A stretch of 64,000 nt of DNA from Anthoceros angustus (GCA_010909165.1 MU008172.1:248001-312000), one strand, 5' to 3'. Numbered from the stretch's first letter, positions 7,974 through 20,013 are shown. Made by a program: numbers and translations. Notes: generated by a model not told the origin, from the sequence alone.

Positions 7974-10883
7974 ATGGAGAGGAGGATGCGCGCGGGCGGG
8001 AGGGATGATCGGATGTGCTGGAATGCTGCTGCTGCTGCTGCAGCAGCGGCGTTGGTGTTGCTGGCGGTGTGCGGGGAGGCGGCAACCGAGGCGGGGGAGA
8101 CGGCGGCGCTGGAGGCCATACGCGGGGCTCTGATCGATCCGCGGGGGAGTCTGAGGAGCTGGCAAGGGAGTGACCCGTGCAGCGCGCGGAAGCCATGGGC
8201 CTGGGTGTTTTGCGAGCTGGATAGCAGCGGGGTGGGGCACATCGTGGAGCTGCGCCTCTCCCAGCTAGGGCTGCAGGGCACGCTCTCGGAGGAAGTAGGG
8301 AGGCTCCCGCACCTGTACACGCTGAACCTCATGTGGAATAACATTACCGGCGGGATCCCGGCGTCGGTGGGGGAGCTGGCCAACCTCCAGCTGCTGCTGG
8401 TGAACGGGAACCAGATGACGGGGCCGCTGCCCCCGGAGCTGGGGCGGCTCTCCAAGCTCACCCGCCTCCAGATCGACCAGAACGACTTCTCGGGCGGCAT
8501 CCCCGCGGAGATCACCAACCTCGCCAGCATGCAGCACCTCCACATGAACAACAACTCCTTGTCTGGCCAGATACCTTCCGGCTTAGGGAGCCTGCCGAAG
8601 ATCATCCACATCCTCCTGGACGGCAACCAGCTCTCAGGCACCATTCCGGACGACCTAGCCGTGCCCAAGTCCCCGCTCCAGATCCTGCAGCTCGACAACA
8701 ACCCCTTCGACTCCGGGCATCACGTCCCGTCCAACTTCACCGCCGACGCCCCGGCCCTGCTCAAGCTCAGCATGCGCAACTGCAACCTGGCGGGGCCTGT
8801 CCCGGAGCTCCGCGGCGCCCCGTCTCTCAAGTTCCTGGACCTGAGCAGCAACCAGCTCACCGGCGGGCTCCCCGACGTGGGCTCCCTCGTCAACCTCACC
8901 TCCGCGCTGCTCTCCTCCAACGCGCTCTCCCAGAACGTGTCCGGGCTGGTGCTCGGGCCCTTGCCTTCCCTGCAGACGCTCTTCCTGGCGGACAACAACT
9001 TCACGGGCGAGGTGGACGTGGCGACCCTCCTGGCCGGGGCCCCGCGGGCCGCGTCTTCGGACCCGGGCGTCATCATCGACCTACAGCGGAACTCCCTCTC
9101 GAGCTTCGCCCCGGTGCCGGACGGGATTTCGCTCTTGCTGGCAGGCAACGACGCCATCTGCGGCGCCCCGGACTCCGCCAAGTACACCCAATGCCACCCG
9201 CAGAGCGAGGGCTTCCCGGAGCTGGACCAGGGGCACCAGGAGCAGGCCCCGGACTGCCCCGACGTGCGCTGCGACGCCGGGGCCTTCCAGGCCGCCAAGA
9301 TGATCAACGATGTCTGCCTCTGCCTCTACCCTGTCTCCCTCCGGATCCGGCTCAAGAGCCCGTCCTTCACGCTCTTCCTCCCGCTCCAGGGACGCTATAC
9401 CGCGTACCTGGCTTCCGGCTTGACCAAGGCCACCAACGGGACGGTTTCCATGGTTTCCGACCAGGTTGGGGTGCGGGGGTATCAGTGGGAGGTCGGGCCG
9501 AGGGTGGTGCTGGATTTGCATCTCTTTCCCCCCGGGGGGAGCAGGACTTCCTTCTCGCGCCAGCAGGTGGATGCGCTCTTCTTCGTCTTCTCTAACTGGC
9601 GGGTGCGCGCGGACCCGCTCTTCGGGCCGCAGGAGTTCCTTTGGTGGGATCCGGGATGGTACGGCGCCGCCATGGCCTCGGGCCGGAGCTCGCGGCGGAG
9701 CAGGGCGGTGAAGGTGGCGGTCGGGGCGGTGGTCGGGGCGTGGTGGTCGCCGTCCTCGTGACCGCGGCGCTGGTTTGGCTCGCGTCCTTGCTCGCGTACC
9801 GGTACCGAGCGAGTCGGGCGAAGGGCGCGGCGCTCCTGGCGGGCGGCGACCGCAGCGGGGACCGGTCCGGGCTGGTGGTGACCGGGGTGCGGCAGTTCAC
9901 GTTCGAGGAGCTGTGCGAGGCGACGGCCATGTTCGGCGAGGAGCGGCAGGTCGGGCAAGGCGGGTACGGGCGGGTGTACCGTGGGAGGTCGCGGGGCTGG
10001 GACCGGTCGCCGTGAAGCGGGCGCAGGAGGGGAGCCTGCAGGGGAGCCGGGAGTTCTACACCGAGATCGAGCTCCTGTCCCGGCTGCACCACCGGAATCT
10101 GGTGCGGCTGCTGGGGTTTTGCAGCGACAGCGGGGAGCAGATGCTGGTGTACGAGTACATGGAGGGCGGGACGCTGAAGGAGCGGCTGCGGCGGGGGAAC
10201 CTGGACTTGGCGGCGCGGATCCGCATCGCCATCGGGAGCGCGCGGGGGATCGCGTACTTGCACAACGAGGCGCACGCGCCTATCTTCCATCGGGACATCA
10301 AGGCGTCCAACATCCTGCTGGACGCGCGGGGAACGCCAAGGTCGCCGACCTGGGGCTGTCGCGGGCGGCGCCCGCGGCGGAGCGGGAGGGCGCCGCCCTC
10401 TCGCATGTCTCTACCGTCTGCAAGGGCACGCCCGGGTACGTGGACCCCGAGTACTTCCTCACGCACAAGCTCACGGACAAGAGCGACGTCTACAGCTTCG
10501 GGGTGGTGCTGCTGGAGCTAGCAACCGGGCAGCCGCCTATCTTGCAGGGCCAGAATATCGTGCGGCATGTGAAGGCGGCGCTGGAGGCCGGCACCTTCAT
10601 GGCCGAGATGGTGGATCCACGCATGCCACTGCCCGCCGTGGCCGGGGCTCAGATTGTGGAGTCGCTTGCGCGCCTTGGGCTGCGGTGCTGCCGGGACGAT
10701 CCCGATGCCCGGCCGAACATTCTGGAGGTGGTGCGCGACCTGGAGGTGATGCTGCCCTGGGCAGTCTCGTCCGATGCCACCAGCCCCGGGAGCGGGCCCC
10801 CGACCCCCTCGGGGCCTTACTCCGCGCCCGCTCCCAACTCCGGATCCGTCAGCAGTGTCCATCATTTTGTGGCGCCCCGCTAG
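7974..10883 (+). CDS. LRR receptor-like kinase, subfamily VIII-1, three apparent frameshifts
   Basis: The order is signal peptide (Ala-rich hydrophobic core after ATG 7974), an LRR N-terminal cap with Asp-Pro-Cys, about six to eight leucine-rich repeats (to about nt 9170), a Cys-rich/malectin-like juxtamembrane ectodomain, a transmembrane helix (about 9735-9790) and a Ser/Thr kinase (about 9930-10760). The ectodomain (Leu-Leu-Asn-Gly-Asn pattern, His-Met-Asn-Asn-Asn-Ser) and the kinase (Arg-Ala-Gln-Glu-Gly-Ser-Leu-Gln-Gly; Phe-His-Arg-Asp-Ile-Lys-Ala-Ser-Asn) match plant LRR-VIII-1 kinases such as At1g06840 and HPCA1 relatives. The frame changes by one missing base near 9740, 9982 and 10330, each in a G run. 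Either these are sequence errors or the gene is dead. The kinase has Asp-Leu-Gly in place of Asp-Phe-Gly. The gene is intronless and much more GC-rich than its neighbours. Surface receptor role is by homology; ligand unknown. Confidence 0.85.
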
Positions 10884-11901
10884 GCGAGCTATGTAGATCG
10901 GGAGCAAACACAAACCCGCCCGCCCAAGTTGGATGCCAATTCGTGTTGTAAATTACAAGTTTAGTGAGCTAAACTACTTACAGACGTATCTAGGGTAGGT
11001 AGACCCGGAGTAACAGTGTTAGTAATGTCTTTCCGCTGGAAGTGAGCATCCTCCCCAGGGGGAAGGTCTCGACACTCACCAATGTCCCTGGAGTCTTCAA
11101 GTGTCTTTCTTCATCCGCCAGGCGAATTGCTGCACAGTGTGAATGACTTGGCAGTACAATCCTGGAATGGTAATGTACATTTTGCATCAGTTGGCTGACA
11201 CAGGGAACAAACACAGACTGATCTTTCATCAGGCTATTCATTTCTCATGACACGTTGCAATTTGCTGTCATTGCAGCCTCCAAAGTGCTCTGTCAGATGA
11301 ATCTCCAAATGAAGCGGGTCATACATAGCTGTCGTAAGTAGCAGTAGCAGCGCAAAGTTTTGTTTCTTGAAACACATGCTTGCGGACAAGGCTCCCCGCT
11401 CGGAACTTTGCTCTTTGTACTGGGGGCACTCAACTCATCCAAACTGCATACCTAGATGCCTCACCCAAAGCAATTCCAGTGCTTTGCATGCATCTTTCAA
11501 ACACAAACCAAGAAATTGTCCTGGAATCGACGACCCTTGACTGGGCTAGCCTCGACTCAAGAAACAGCGTGAAGACAAAGCACTCCACAGCTTTACCGGC
11601 GAGTTATCCTGTGACCTGCCTCGTGTCCCAGTGACTGTTACGTGCCCTAAAGATGTTAACGACCTGTGCCCTAATTTTAGTTACGTTGCGACAATTAGCG
11701 GTCACGACGTCGTAACGAACCAAACGAGAAACTCCGACCCGCCTCCGCAAGTTGATGAATCGTGCCAGGGTAACAAGAGCGTGAATCAGCACCACTGTAC
11801 ATCGTTGAGACGTTTGAAAACTTTAGGGCTGGTTGTTCCCCGCTCGAGCTGCGGGCAGACGTTGTGGACGGCACGCTGGTGATCGGACAGCAGCAGCAGC
11901 C
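10884..11901. other. Intergenic, LRR kinase to SmE
   Basis: No gene seen. The first part is the 3' flank of the receptor kinase and the last few hundred bases are the SmE promoter and 5' UTR. I found no clear repeat or RNA gene. Confidence 0.5.
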
Positions 11902-12765
11902 ATGGCGACCACCAAAGTGCAGCGGATTATGACCCAGCCCATTGTAAGTGATGTACTGCCTTTCCGCAAAGCAGATGGTAGGGTTCGGTTTCTTTTCATT
12001 GGCATTGGGAGCCCGCTATGAGCTGAAAAGAGCTGTTCCCTGCTTCGCTTTCCTTTTCTAACCATTTCGTGGCGGTTGCATGGATTCTTCGTATGGCGTG
12101 GTGACTGACGGGACTCGCTTCGCAGAATCTCATTTTCCGATTCCTTCAAAGTGTAAGGCCTATCAACTCACGCTCGTGAACTTTAGCAAGACTTTCTAAG
12201 TTCTTGTTCGTTCAAGTGAGTGATGACCTCCTCTGGGTGTGCTGTTGGCAGAAATCACGAATTCAAATCTGGCTTTTCGAGCAGAGGGACCTGAGGATTG
12301 AGGGGAGAATCATTGTGAGTATATCCTGTATTTGCTTGTTCGTTACGCTATTTCTGTCCGCCATGTACTGACCGGGTGCTTGTCTTGCTTAGGGGTTCGA
12401 TGAGTACATGAACCTTGTTCTGGACGATGCGGAGGAGGTGTCTGTCAAGAAGAATACACGGAAACCCCTAGGTCTTTGCTTCTCCTATGCTTCTTCTTTT
12501 GATGGTTCTTGCATTCCGCAGTAGGGTATGGTTTGATTTCGCCTGAATTGTTTTCGAACCTGAAGAAGTAGGACGTACTTGGCCGTGCTCCGGTCTTGGT
12601 AACAAGGCTTACATGTTACAGGACGCATTCTTCTCAAGGGAGATAACATCACGCTCATGATGAACACGTAAGTACTCTTTCCTGAGCAGCAAAGCTTCCT
12701 ACTGTGTCTGCGATGAAAACGGACAGAATTGTCTGACTTGGTTGTCTCATGACAGGGGCAAGTAA
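11902..12765 (+). CDS. SME: Small nuclear ribonucleoprotein SmE (snRNP E)
   Basis: Six exons join cleanly in phase: 11902-11943, 12126-12152, 12252-12314, 12393-12471, 12622-12667 and 12756-12765. They give 88 residues, the usual length for plant SmE. The protein starts [13 protein letters not shown] and carries both Sm motifs ([10 protein letters not shown]; Leu-Lys-Gly-Asp-Asn-Ile). SmE is one of the seven core proteins that ring the uridine-rich Sm site of spliceosomal U1, U2, U4 and U5 snRNAs. All introns are GT-AG and about 80-190 bp. The last exon holds only the end of a Thr codon, Gly, Lys and the stop. Confidence 0.96.
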
Positions 12766-13412
12766 CAAGGCCAGAAAGCGAGACTCTTTCCGACAGGAGC
12801 AAAGCTACGAGGCAGGATGAGTCCGAGCTGCTCGGTGTAGCTGAATTCCATGTAATACCACCTCAGTTGTACACATCACCTGGGATGGGAAGGCTCATTA
12901 GACCTCCAGTGCGGCCAGATGCTTTGTGACCTTTCCGAGGCGAACAAAAGCGTACGCCCTTAATGTGAAGGAGAGACTCAAACTACTCTATATTGCAGTT
13001 TTGAAATCTGGCTCGATTTCTTACGAGTAACAGACACAATACGACGCTGTTTGAGGGACACTGGTCACGCTACTTGAAGAACGGTCCCGAAACTCACCAC
13101 CCGGTGTGAAACGAGGATGAGCCTAGTACGGCAGAGAGACGTTGAGATGACCGGCAATGCACGGTGCCGAGTGACCGGGGTACCGGCTTCGTTCAAATTT
13201 CCTGCTCTGAGTTGGTCGAGACCAGGCGCACTCCAAGTGCGGAGAAACCTTGCACGGTCTCTCAGGAGGTGGAGGAGGTGCCTGCGTACATATGTATGTA
13301 TTGGTTGGAGCCGGTGTATGTGCACGGGAGCCGCAGAAATTCCTGGACGACCTATTTCCAGGGGCAACAGGAGCTAAATTTTTTGGAGAGGACTCGGAAT
13401 TTTTCCTCCAAG
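12766..13412. other. Intergenic, SmE to coiled-coil gene
   Basis: No gene supported. Presumably contains the SmE 3' UTR and the promoter and 5' UTR of the coiled-coil gene starting at 13413. Confidence 0.5.
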
Positions 13413-16400
13413 ATGTCCTCGCCCCGGCCGCAGGTTGAATCCAGCCATTGTTCTCCGTCTCTTTTAAACAAGTCGAGAATGGAGAACAGCCTTGCTTTGA
13501 AGGTGCGGATACCTGGACATAATCTTTTCCTTCGCCTCGCTGTCTGTGAGCAAGGCATGAAAATCAGTTCGATGAAGCTCAAGCTATTAGGTCCTTGATC
13601 ATGTGCTTACGAATTGTCAATGCGGGCTTCTCTCTCTGAGTGACGGAATTGGACTTCCTCTCTGCAGGCGGAAATAATTCTCCCGCAGCTTAGCCTCGTT
13701 GTTGTCCCCTTGTTGCTCTCTTTGTTCCTGACGGCAACTCCTGTCATCTGCAGAAGGTGATAGTAAGTGCGTCCAACAACAACGCGAAGAACAGATGGAA
13801 GGAGCAGTTTTCACCTCAACGAACAAGCCTACACTATTGGGAACTTGAATGTATGGCAGAGGTCCGAATTGTCCCTCCCAAGTTCCGCTCCAAGTCTTGT
13901 ATTCTTATCCTAGCAAAGAGTTTCTGACATTGCTTCTGCAGGCACTACGGGAGGCTGAGAACAAGGGAATTGCTCAGGCTTGGGAGATTTCCAAGCTACA
14001 ACTAGTGGTGAAAATGCTCCAGAATGAGAAACTAGGTTTTGAACGCCACCCTCTGACATTCCAAGTAATTTCTCTTGAGAGTTCGTGTTTGTGCAAAGAG
14101 ACAGAGGTAGTTCTCCTGGGTTTACATGCAAGTTCCATCCAGTCATACGCTTGAACCTTAACTTGCAGAATCTACCCTTCTTGATGAGGGTGCTCTTCAA
14201 CGAAAGTATAATGCATCCAAGTTGTTACTTATAAAAGAACGGGTGATGAGCACTTCCACCATGGTTTTGGTATTCAAATTTTCGTTTGGCAACCTAAATG
14301 GCTGCATCCTAACCTGTGTCAATGGCTTTTCCACGATTACAGAAGCTGAAGGTTGCTGCTGAACAGCAAGCAGCAGGACACTTCAGAATGCTGCAACAAG
14401 CAGAGGAGAGGGTTAAAGATATGCAGGCCTCATTACTGGAAGCAAATGCCAACCTTGAAATGGCTGAATCAAAGAGGGCAGAAATAGAGCGACGAGCAAC
14501 CTGTCTACAGCAGTCAGTTGATGCAGCTGAACATAGAGAGGTGGCAGATCGCAAGAGACTTAAGGAAACAGAAGAGGAAGTGCTACGTCTTCAGAGTTTG
14601 GTAGATGAGGAACAGAGGAATCGCTGCTCAGAGACAGAGAAGCTGAAGTGCGCTAATGATCTCGTTTTCTCCCAACAGACAAAAGAGGTGGATTTGCTCA
14701 AGAGAGAGAGAAATTTTGTCTGGGATCAGATGAAGAGGATGGAGGAAACGTATGCCGGTCGTTTGAAGGTGAAAGGACAGCAGTTACACACAGCCAGACA
14801 GGAAATCGAAAGGCTCCGACAAGTAATACTGGATGTACAATCACTAAAAGATAGGACAGATCTTGAGGCCACGGTGCTCAGAGTTGAGCTGAGGCAGTCA
14901 GAGGACGAAGTCCATCAATTAAAGCAGAAGCTTACAGGACTGGATGTGACAGTGGTTCCATCTCAAGTTGAAGCAGAGAACATTCCACAAGAGCCGAACC
15001 TGGTCTTACAAACTCGCCTGCAAGGAAATCCTGCAAGTCTTCCCGATCAGGTCAGCCTCAAGTTTTGCACCCAGAAGAAATACAAGGCATTAGTTTTAGG
15101 ATCCCAGCGTTGTTCCAGCACCTGCATTCTCTAGAGTTTTGTCTGTTCAGGAAATTATCAAATTTGTTTTGCTTTCCACAGCCAAATGCACCTCACTTGC
15201 GCAAGCCGAACGATGAATCTGTTAGCGAGCCAGAGGAGCTGAGGAAAAGGATGGACGAATTGCGCCAGGAGAACGCGAATCTCAGACTCCTGTATGGCGA
15301 ACTAGAGGCCGCCTTTCAAGACAAGCAGGTACCAACCCTGAGGTAAATGTGCATAGCGCTAGCTAGAGTTGCAATGAAGTATAACCAGCCCTTTCCTCTC
15401 AGAGACAAGAGCGGGCTCCCAATGTGGGTCAGAAGGATACAACGAATCGCAACCTTAAGGCTGAACTGGAAGCAGCTGCTGCTGAGCAAATGAGGAGCAC
15501 GTCAGTGGCCAACAAGGAGGTAGTCAGTGAACGCGTAAGATCCATTCCATAGAAAATTTGGCTCAAGCTAGACCAGTCAAGCACAAGGTTCAGTGCTGTG
15601 TTTATGCTTGTTGAACTACTTTGAGGCTAAGTTCGGTCGTTGAACCTGCAGGAAAAAGGGAGAAAGACGAGGTCCCACACGAAAGGTAGCCACACTATAT
15701 TCAGGCAACCATTGCAGGATGCGGGACCTTCACTGAACATTCCAGTTGCCTTTCAATCGAGACCAAGGAAGAGATCGCCAATCGCTGACGGAGACAGTGA
15801 TCGAGTGAAAAAGTCAAAAACTTCAACGCCAATTACAAGTGAAAATGTGTGCGCCCACAGCTACGGTTACTGTCAACCACAGAGCAAGCTCGAAGTTCTG
15901 GGAAGAGTACTGAGATAGTTGGAATGTGGTACGATTTGCAGGTTTCACCTCCCACGACCACTGCCCACTGCAGCGAGGAACTAGAGAATGGACTCGGTGC
16001 TGATAAGAGCAGCAAATTCGCTGTGGATGAAAACGGCTGCAGTACCCTGTCAAGTTCATCCTTGATTACAGGGAAAAAGAAGGGTCGCAAGAAGAAAGAA
16101 GACAAAAGGAGCTCCTCCAGCAGAAAGGTACTTCTGGCAAATGACATCCACTAAAATGTCTTTGACATAAGGTGGCCGTGTTCTGTCTGACCACCTGCAA
16201 CGTTGTTTGCAGACGAGGAAAAAATCCCTAGCGTCTGACCATTCAGACATGCGCAGCCCGGTGAAAGAACTTAAGGGGCTATCAGCAGGTGCGCAAGCGA
16301 CACCAGTTTTTCAGGATGGAGAGGTTCCACTGCCTACACTGCTGTCGAGGTCTGTGGAACCTGTAAGATCAGGAGAACCCAATCGGCCACTAAAGACAAG

Positions 16401-16473
16401 GTTTTTCTCCTCAGCTTTCAGCATCCCCAAGGTGGCACCCAAAGATAGTGGCTCAGTATCTTCTATTCATTGA
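13413..16473 (+). CDS. Coiled-coil protein of unknown function
   Basis: Nine exons keep one frame: 13413-13502, 13942-14035, 14169-14263, 14343-15050, 15182-15328, 15403-15519, 15652-15846, 15942-16127 and 16213-16473, giving 630 residues. The middle (about residues 55-390) is a long, highly charged coiled coil rich in Glu, Lys, Gln and Arg with no Gly or Pro breaks. The C-terminal third is low-complexity and basic, with Lys/Arg clusters resembling nuclear localisation signals (Gly-Lys-Lys-Lys-Gly-Arg-Lys-Lys-Lys). The protein ends with a compact Arg-Phe-Phe-Ser-Ser-Ala-Phe-Ser-Ile-Pro-Lys-Val motif that looks conserved. I do not recognise the family. A nuclear structural role (chromosome, kinetochore or microtubule linked) is possible but is only a guess from composition. 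The donor at 15847 (GTGTGC) is the weakest splice call. Confidence 0.75.
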
Positions 16474-16953
16474 CCGGTGTAAGGTCCCCCTGGTATGTAC
16501 ATATATACAGTTAAAATTCACGTTCAGACCAGACGGAATCTTAGCTCGGCACACGCTGGCCGCGTCCAGCCACGCGCTCCTCCACCGCAGACACGCGCCA
16601 GCGCATGTCCCACTTCTCAGATTCTTACACACCGGATCCGATCATGCTTTAAAAGATCAGATGGATTCTGGGACTCCAGGACACGCCAAGTGGACTGATG
16701 AAATTTTTATGTTTTCCACCACCATGCAACTGGTGATGAGAGGTTTTACATTGTGTGACAAGTCGCAACACAAACTTAGGCTTGCCAGACAGCAGGAAGC
16801 CTCTTCTTGTTTAGAAGGCATTGCAAACCTCTAGCGCCAACACGAGACTCTGTGGAGTTCAATTACACTGCATATTTAAAAGTAAAACATCTATACACAG
16901 TTGAGAATGAATAGCCTCGGGCAAGGGCAAGGGCAACGGTAGGCAATGGCCGC
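16474..16953. other. Convergent intergenic region
   Basis: This 480-bp stretch holds the 3' ends of two converging genes (coiled-coil gene and NFS1). No coding evidence. Confidence 0.5.
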
Positions 16954-18390
16954 TCAATGTTGGGACCACTTTATGCTCTTCAAATCAATCCCCTCTTGCA
17001 CCATTTCCCACAGGGGACTCATCTCTCTCAGCTTCTTGACTTGTTCCACTGTAAGAGCAATGGCCCTATCAACCTCCTCCTTGGTTGTGAACCTCCCCAC
17101 GCCAAATCGAATGGATGTATGAGCCATGTCTTCCTCAACCCCCAGTGCTCGCAGAACGTAGGAAGGTTCGAGACTGGCGCTGGTACAAGCACTGCCGCTA
17201 GAAACTGCGACCTCCTTCAGTCCCATCAAGAGAGACTCGCCCTCTACGAACGCAAATGATATGTTCAGGTTACCCACATACCGCTGATCTATGCTGCCGT
17301 TCACCACCACGCCCTCCAACTGAGCTGAAATACCCTTGAACAGCCGCTCCTGCAACTCCCTGATGTGCTTTTCGTCGTAAGCCATCTCCTGCCTTGCAAC
17401 TTCACACGCACTTCCCATTCCCACGGCCAAAGGAGTGGGCACTGTACCACTTCGAATACCCCTTTCCTGACCCCCACCACTCATCTGTGCTTCAACACGT
17501 ACACGAGGTCGGCGCCTCATGTACAAGGCGCCCACTCCCTTGGGACCGTAGATTTTGTGCGCACTTAAGGACATCAAATCGATCTTCATCTCGTCCACGT
17601 TGATGGGAATTTTTCCAGCTGCCTGGGCAGCGTCAGTGTGAAAAAACACCTTGTGCTTCCTGCATATGGCTCCAATCTCTGCGACAGGCTGAATCACTCC
17701 AATTTCGTTGTTGACAGTCATGACAGACACAATTCCAGTATCCGGACGGATAGCTGCTTCAAGCTCCGCCAGATCAATCAACCCGTCCTTCTTGACAGGC
17801 AGATAGGTGACCTCAAAGCCCTCCTGTTGCAGATGCCGGCAAGAGTCCAACACACACTTGTGCTCTGTCTGCACAGTGATGGCGTGCTTCTTCTTGTCCT
17901 TATAGAAATGCATAACCCCCTTGATGGCAATGTTGTTGGCTTCAGTTGCCCCCGAAGTAAAAATGATCTCCTTTGGGTCCGCCCCGATCAATTTGGCCAC
18001 TTGCTCCCTCGCCTTCTCCACCGCCTCATCACTCTCCCACCCGAACATGTGAGTCCTGGAGTGGGGATTGCCATACTGATCGAGGAAGTACGGCAACATG
18101 GCGTCCAACACCCGAGGATCCACCGGCGAGGTTGCCTGCATATCCAAATAAAGCGGCCGCCCTGCCATCTTCACACCCTTCATCACAATTCCAACCTCAG
18201 GCTCACTCGAGGCCACAGCAGCCCCAGCTGCACCAGACTGCAGCCGGGAGCTGCCGTGCTGAGAGAAAGCAGACCCAGACCCAGAGCGCGCCCCATCCAC
18301 CAAGTGCGATGAAGCGAGGATCGCCGCGGAGCTGATTCTTGCCTTGCAGATCCGAGCCAACGCCCCGGCCAAGTGCCGCTGAGGACCCAT
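16954..18390 (-). CDS. NFS1: Mitochondrial cysteine desulfurase NFS1
   Basis: An intronless frame of 478 residues from ATG 18390-18388 to TGA 16956-16954. The frame is open to 18420 but only with a GTG there, so the ATG is preferred. NFS1 is a PLP enzyme that takes sulfur from cysteine for mitochondrial Fe-S cluster assembly on ISU, with frataxin and ISD11. Visible are the PLP lysine in Ser-Ala-His-Lys-Ile-Tyr-Gly, the persulfide loop with the catalytic Cys in [10 protein letters not shown], and the Thr-Glu-His-Lys cofactor region. About 95 N-terminal residues before the conserved Arg-Pro-Leu-Tyr-Leu-Asp start are Ala/Arg/Ser-rich, as expected for a mitochondrial presequence. The plant NFS1 gene is also intronless in Arabidopsis. 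A telo-box (AAACCCTA, 18456-18463) lies about 70 bp upstream. Confidence 0.96.
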   Translation of the reverse strand: MGPQRHLAGALARICKARISSAAILASSHLVDGARSGSGSAFSQHGSSRLQSGAAGAAVASSEPEVGIVMKGVKMAGRPLYLDMQATSPVDPRVLDAMLPYFLDQYGNPHSRTHMFGWESDEAVEKAREQVAKLIGADPKEIIFTSGATEANNIAIKGVMHFYKDKKKHAITVQTEHKCVLDSCRHLQQEGFEVTYLPVKKDGLIDLAELEAAIRPDTGIVSVMTVNNEIGVIQPVAEIGAICRKHKVFFHTDAAQAAGKIPINVDEMKIDLMSLSAHKIYGPKGVGALYMRRRPRVRVEAQMSGGGQERGIRSGTVPTPLAVGMGSACEVARQEMAYDEKHIRELQERLFKGISAQLEGVVVNGSIDQRYVGNLNISFAFVEGESLLMGLKEVAVSSGSACTSASLEPSYVLRALGVEEDMAHTSIRFGVGRFTTKEEVDRAIALTVEQVKKLREMSPLWEMVQEGIDLKSIKWSQH

Positions 18391-18420
18391 GCCGCACGCG
18401 GCCTGCGCACACCAATCCAC

Positions 18421-18878
18421 AGCGATGCAATCCCTTCAACCACAAGCAAACCGCAAAACCCTACTCCAAGACCACACCTCCTCCAAACCCACCACGCAAA
18501 CGGCCAATCCCAGTAAACTCTAAGCAACCCATGATGGAAACATTCCAACAACAGACAACACCCAGAAAATCAGGGGGGCCAGAGAAGCATCCAATTCACC
18601 CGCCTATGCGCTCGATTTGGCGATGGAAGAGGCTACCGATTGCGCTCCACTTCACGCTCGGAAGACAAGGATCTGTGGATGCCGGGACGCATGGTGCGCC
18701 AGCAGCGCAGCAGGAACGCAGAAGCAACGCGCGGAGTCGAGAGGCGAACGGGCCTGAGCGAAGAACAAAAATGGTCGGGGACCCTGGTATGGCCAGCAAC
18801 CGGGTAGCGCCCTGGCGGGTCCAGTTGGAGCCGACTTTGCTGCCTTTGTGGCTGGCCAATGACACGCCAGAAAAATGG
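18421..18878. other. Intergenic, NFS1 promoter and 3' flank of the next gene
   Basis: Both flanking genes run leftward. The region includes the NFS1 promoter with AAACCCTA at 18456-18463 and the 3' flank of the acidic-protein gene. Nothing else is seen. Confidence 0.5.
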
Positions 18879-20013
18879 TCATTTGCCCAGAGCGGACATT
18901 CCATTGAATTCTACCGACTGTTGAGGCTGGGGGTTGGACGGTAACTGTGACAGGGACCGGGACACGCCTTTCTCTTTTTTCTTCCTCTTCCTCTTCTTTT
19001 TCCCTGGCATGGCAAGGCCCAGATCCTTGGCTACTGAAGGCAGCCACTCTTCTCCTCGCTCTCGTTTCAGGGAGGCTACCCTGTCCTGCTCCCTCTTGGC
19101 TGCCTCCTGCAAGGCAGCTTCTGCAGCTTCACCCGCTGCTCTTGCCCTAGCATTTTCCTTCTCGGCCTGCTGGATGATGCTGGTGCCGTCCACCGCCACC
19201 GACTGCAGCCGCTGCTGGTGCTGGGCACAGACATGGAAGTACGTCCATTGGAATCCTCCACTACATGTGCATGATGGGTATTTGTATGGAAAGTGGAAGC
19301 TCAGCAGAAACGTACCTCTGGATTGTCGTCATCGACGCTGAGGCACCTTCTGCTGCCTCTCCTGCGCTCCACTCTTTTGCCAGTTGCAGGGGCCGCTGCA
19401 CCTGCATACATGGACATGTCATGTAAGGTCAGTGACGACATGACACTGACTGCAGGGACACTGCTGCTGAAGACCCAGTCGGGGGAGCACCCACCAGCAG
19501 CTTCCTTGAGGACGCAGCCGGGTGGTGCAGTCCTGAACAATCGTATGTCATCATCATCATCATCGCCTTCATTGTTCACTGGGTCCTCATGTGCTGCAGC
19601 AGCAACTGGGGTTTTGTCACTGAAATTTGCTCCGAAGGTCTTGTCCAAAAAAGCGTGAAGGAGATCTTGGGCCTGTAGATCACACCCTCACCCCGGCACT
19701 GTCAGCCCTAAGCAGATGCAACGAACAGCACCGCACCTCCCTGACACGGAAGCTGCGAGCCAGTTACCCGAATCTGGTAGTGCTTTAGCCCGTTAGAAGC
19801 ACCCAGCTGCTCCTTCCCACTGTCCGCAACCGGGCCCCGCCCTCGCTTCTTAGCAGACGGCTCTGCTGCGTTCCTGACGACCTGTTCAGAATCGATCACC
19901 ACGCTGGCTATGGCAGCCAACCTGGCCTTCTCTTCCTCGTCGTCCTCTTCATCGTCATCGTCGTCATCCGAGCTTGCTGCTGCTGCTGCTGCCTTCACCA
20001 TCATGGCTGGCAT
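18879..20013 (-). CDS. Acidic/basic nuclear-type protein, family not identified
   Basis: Exons on the minus strand: 20013-19768, 19672-19316 (which may hide a further intron between about 19490 and 19403) and 19211-18879. About 310 residues if the second exon is unbroken. The start is the first in-frame ATG; the frame is open upstream without ATG. Features in order: a run of Asp/Glu after an Ala stretch, a Gly-Leu-Lys-His-Tyr-Gln motif, another Asp run followed by Ile-Arg-Leu-Phe-Arg-Thr-Ala-Pro-Pro-Gly, an Ala/Glu/Arg-rich helix, a Gly-Glu-Glu-Trp-Leu-Pro motif and a C-terminal Lys/Arg cluster resembling a nuclear localisation signal. The conserved-looking motifs resemble an uncharacterised plant protein family, but I cannot name it. 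Function unknown. Confidence 0.65.

Noticed and set aside
7742-8701. 319-codon ORF antisense to the LRR ectodomain
   Set aside because: A shadow of the GC-rich sense gene; no domain, and the sense frame is clearly the coding one.
13668-13760. Extra exon in the coiled-coil gene after exon 1
   Set aside because: It would introduce a hydrophobic stretch unlike the rest and hits a stop unless cut arbitrarily; the gene stays in phase without it.
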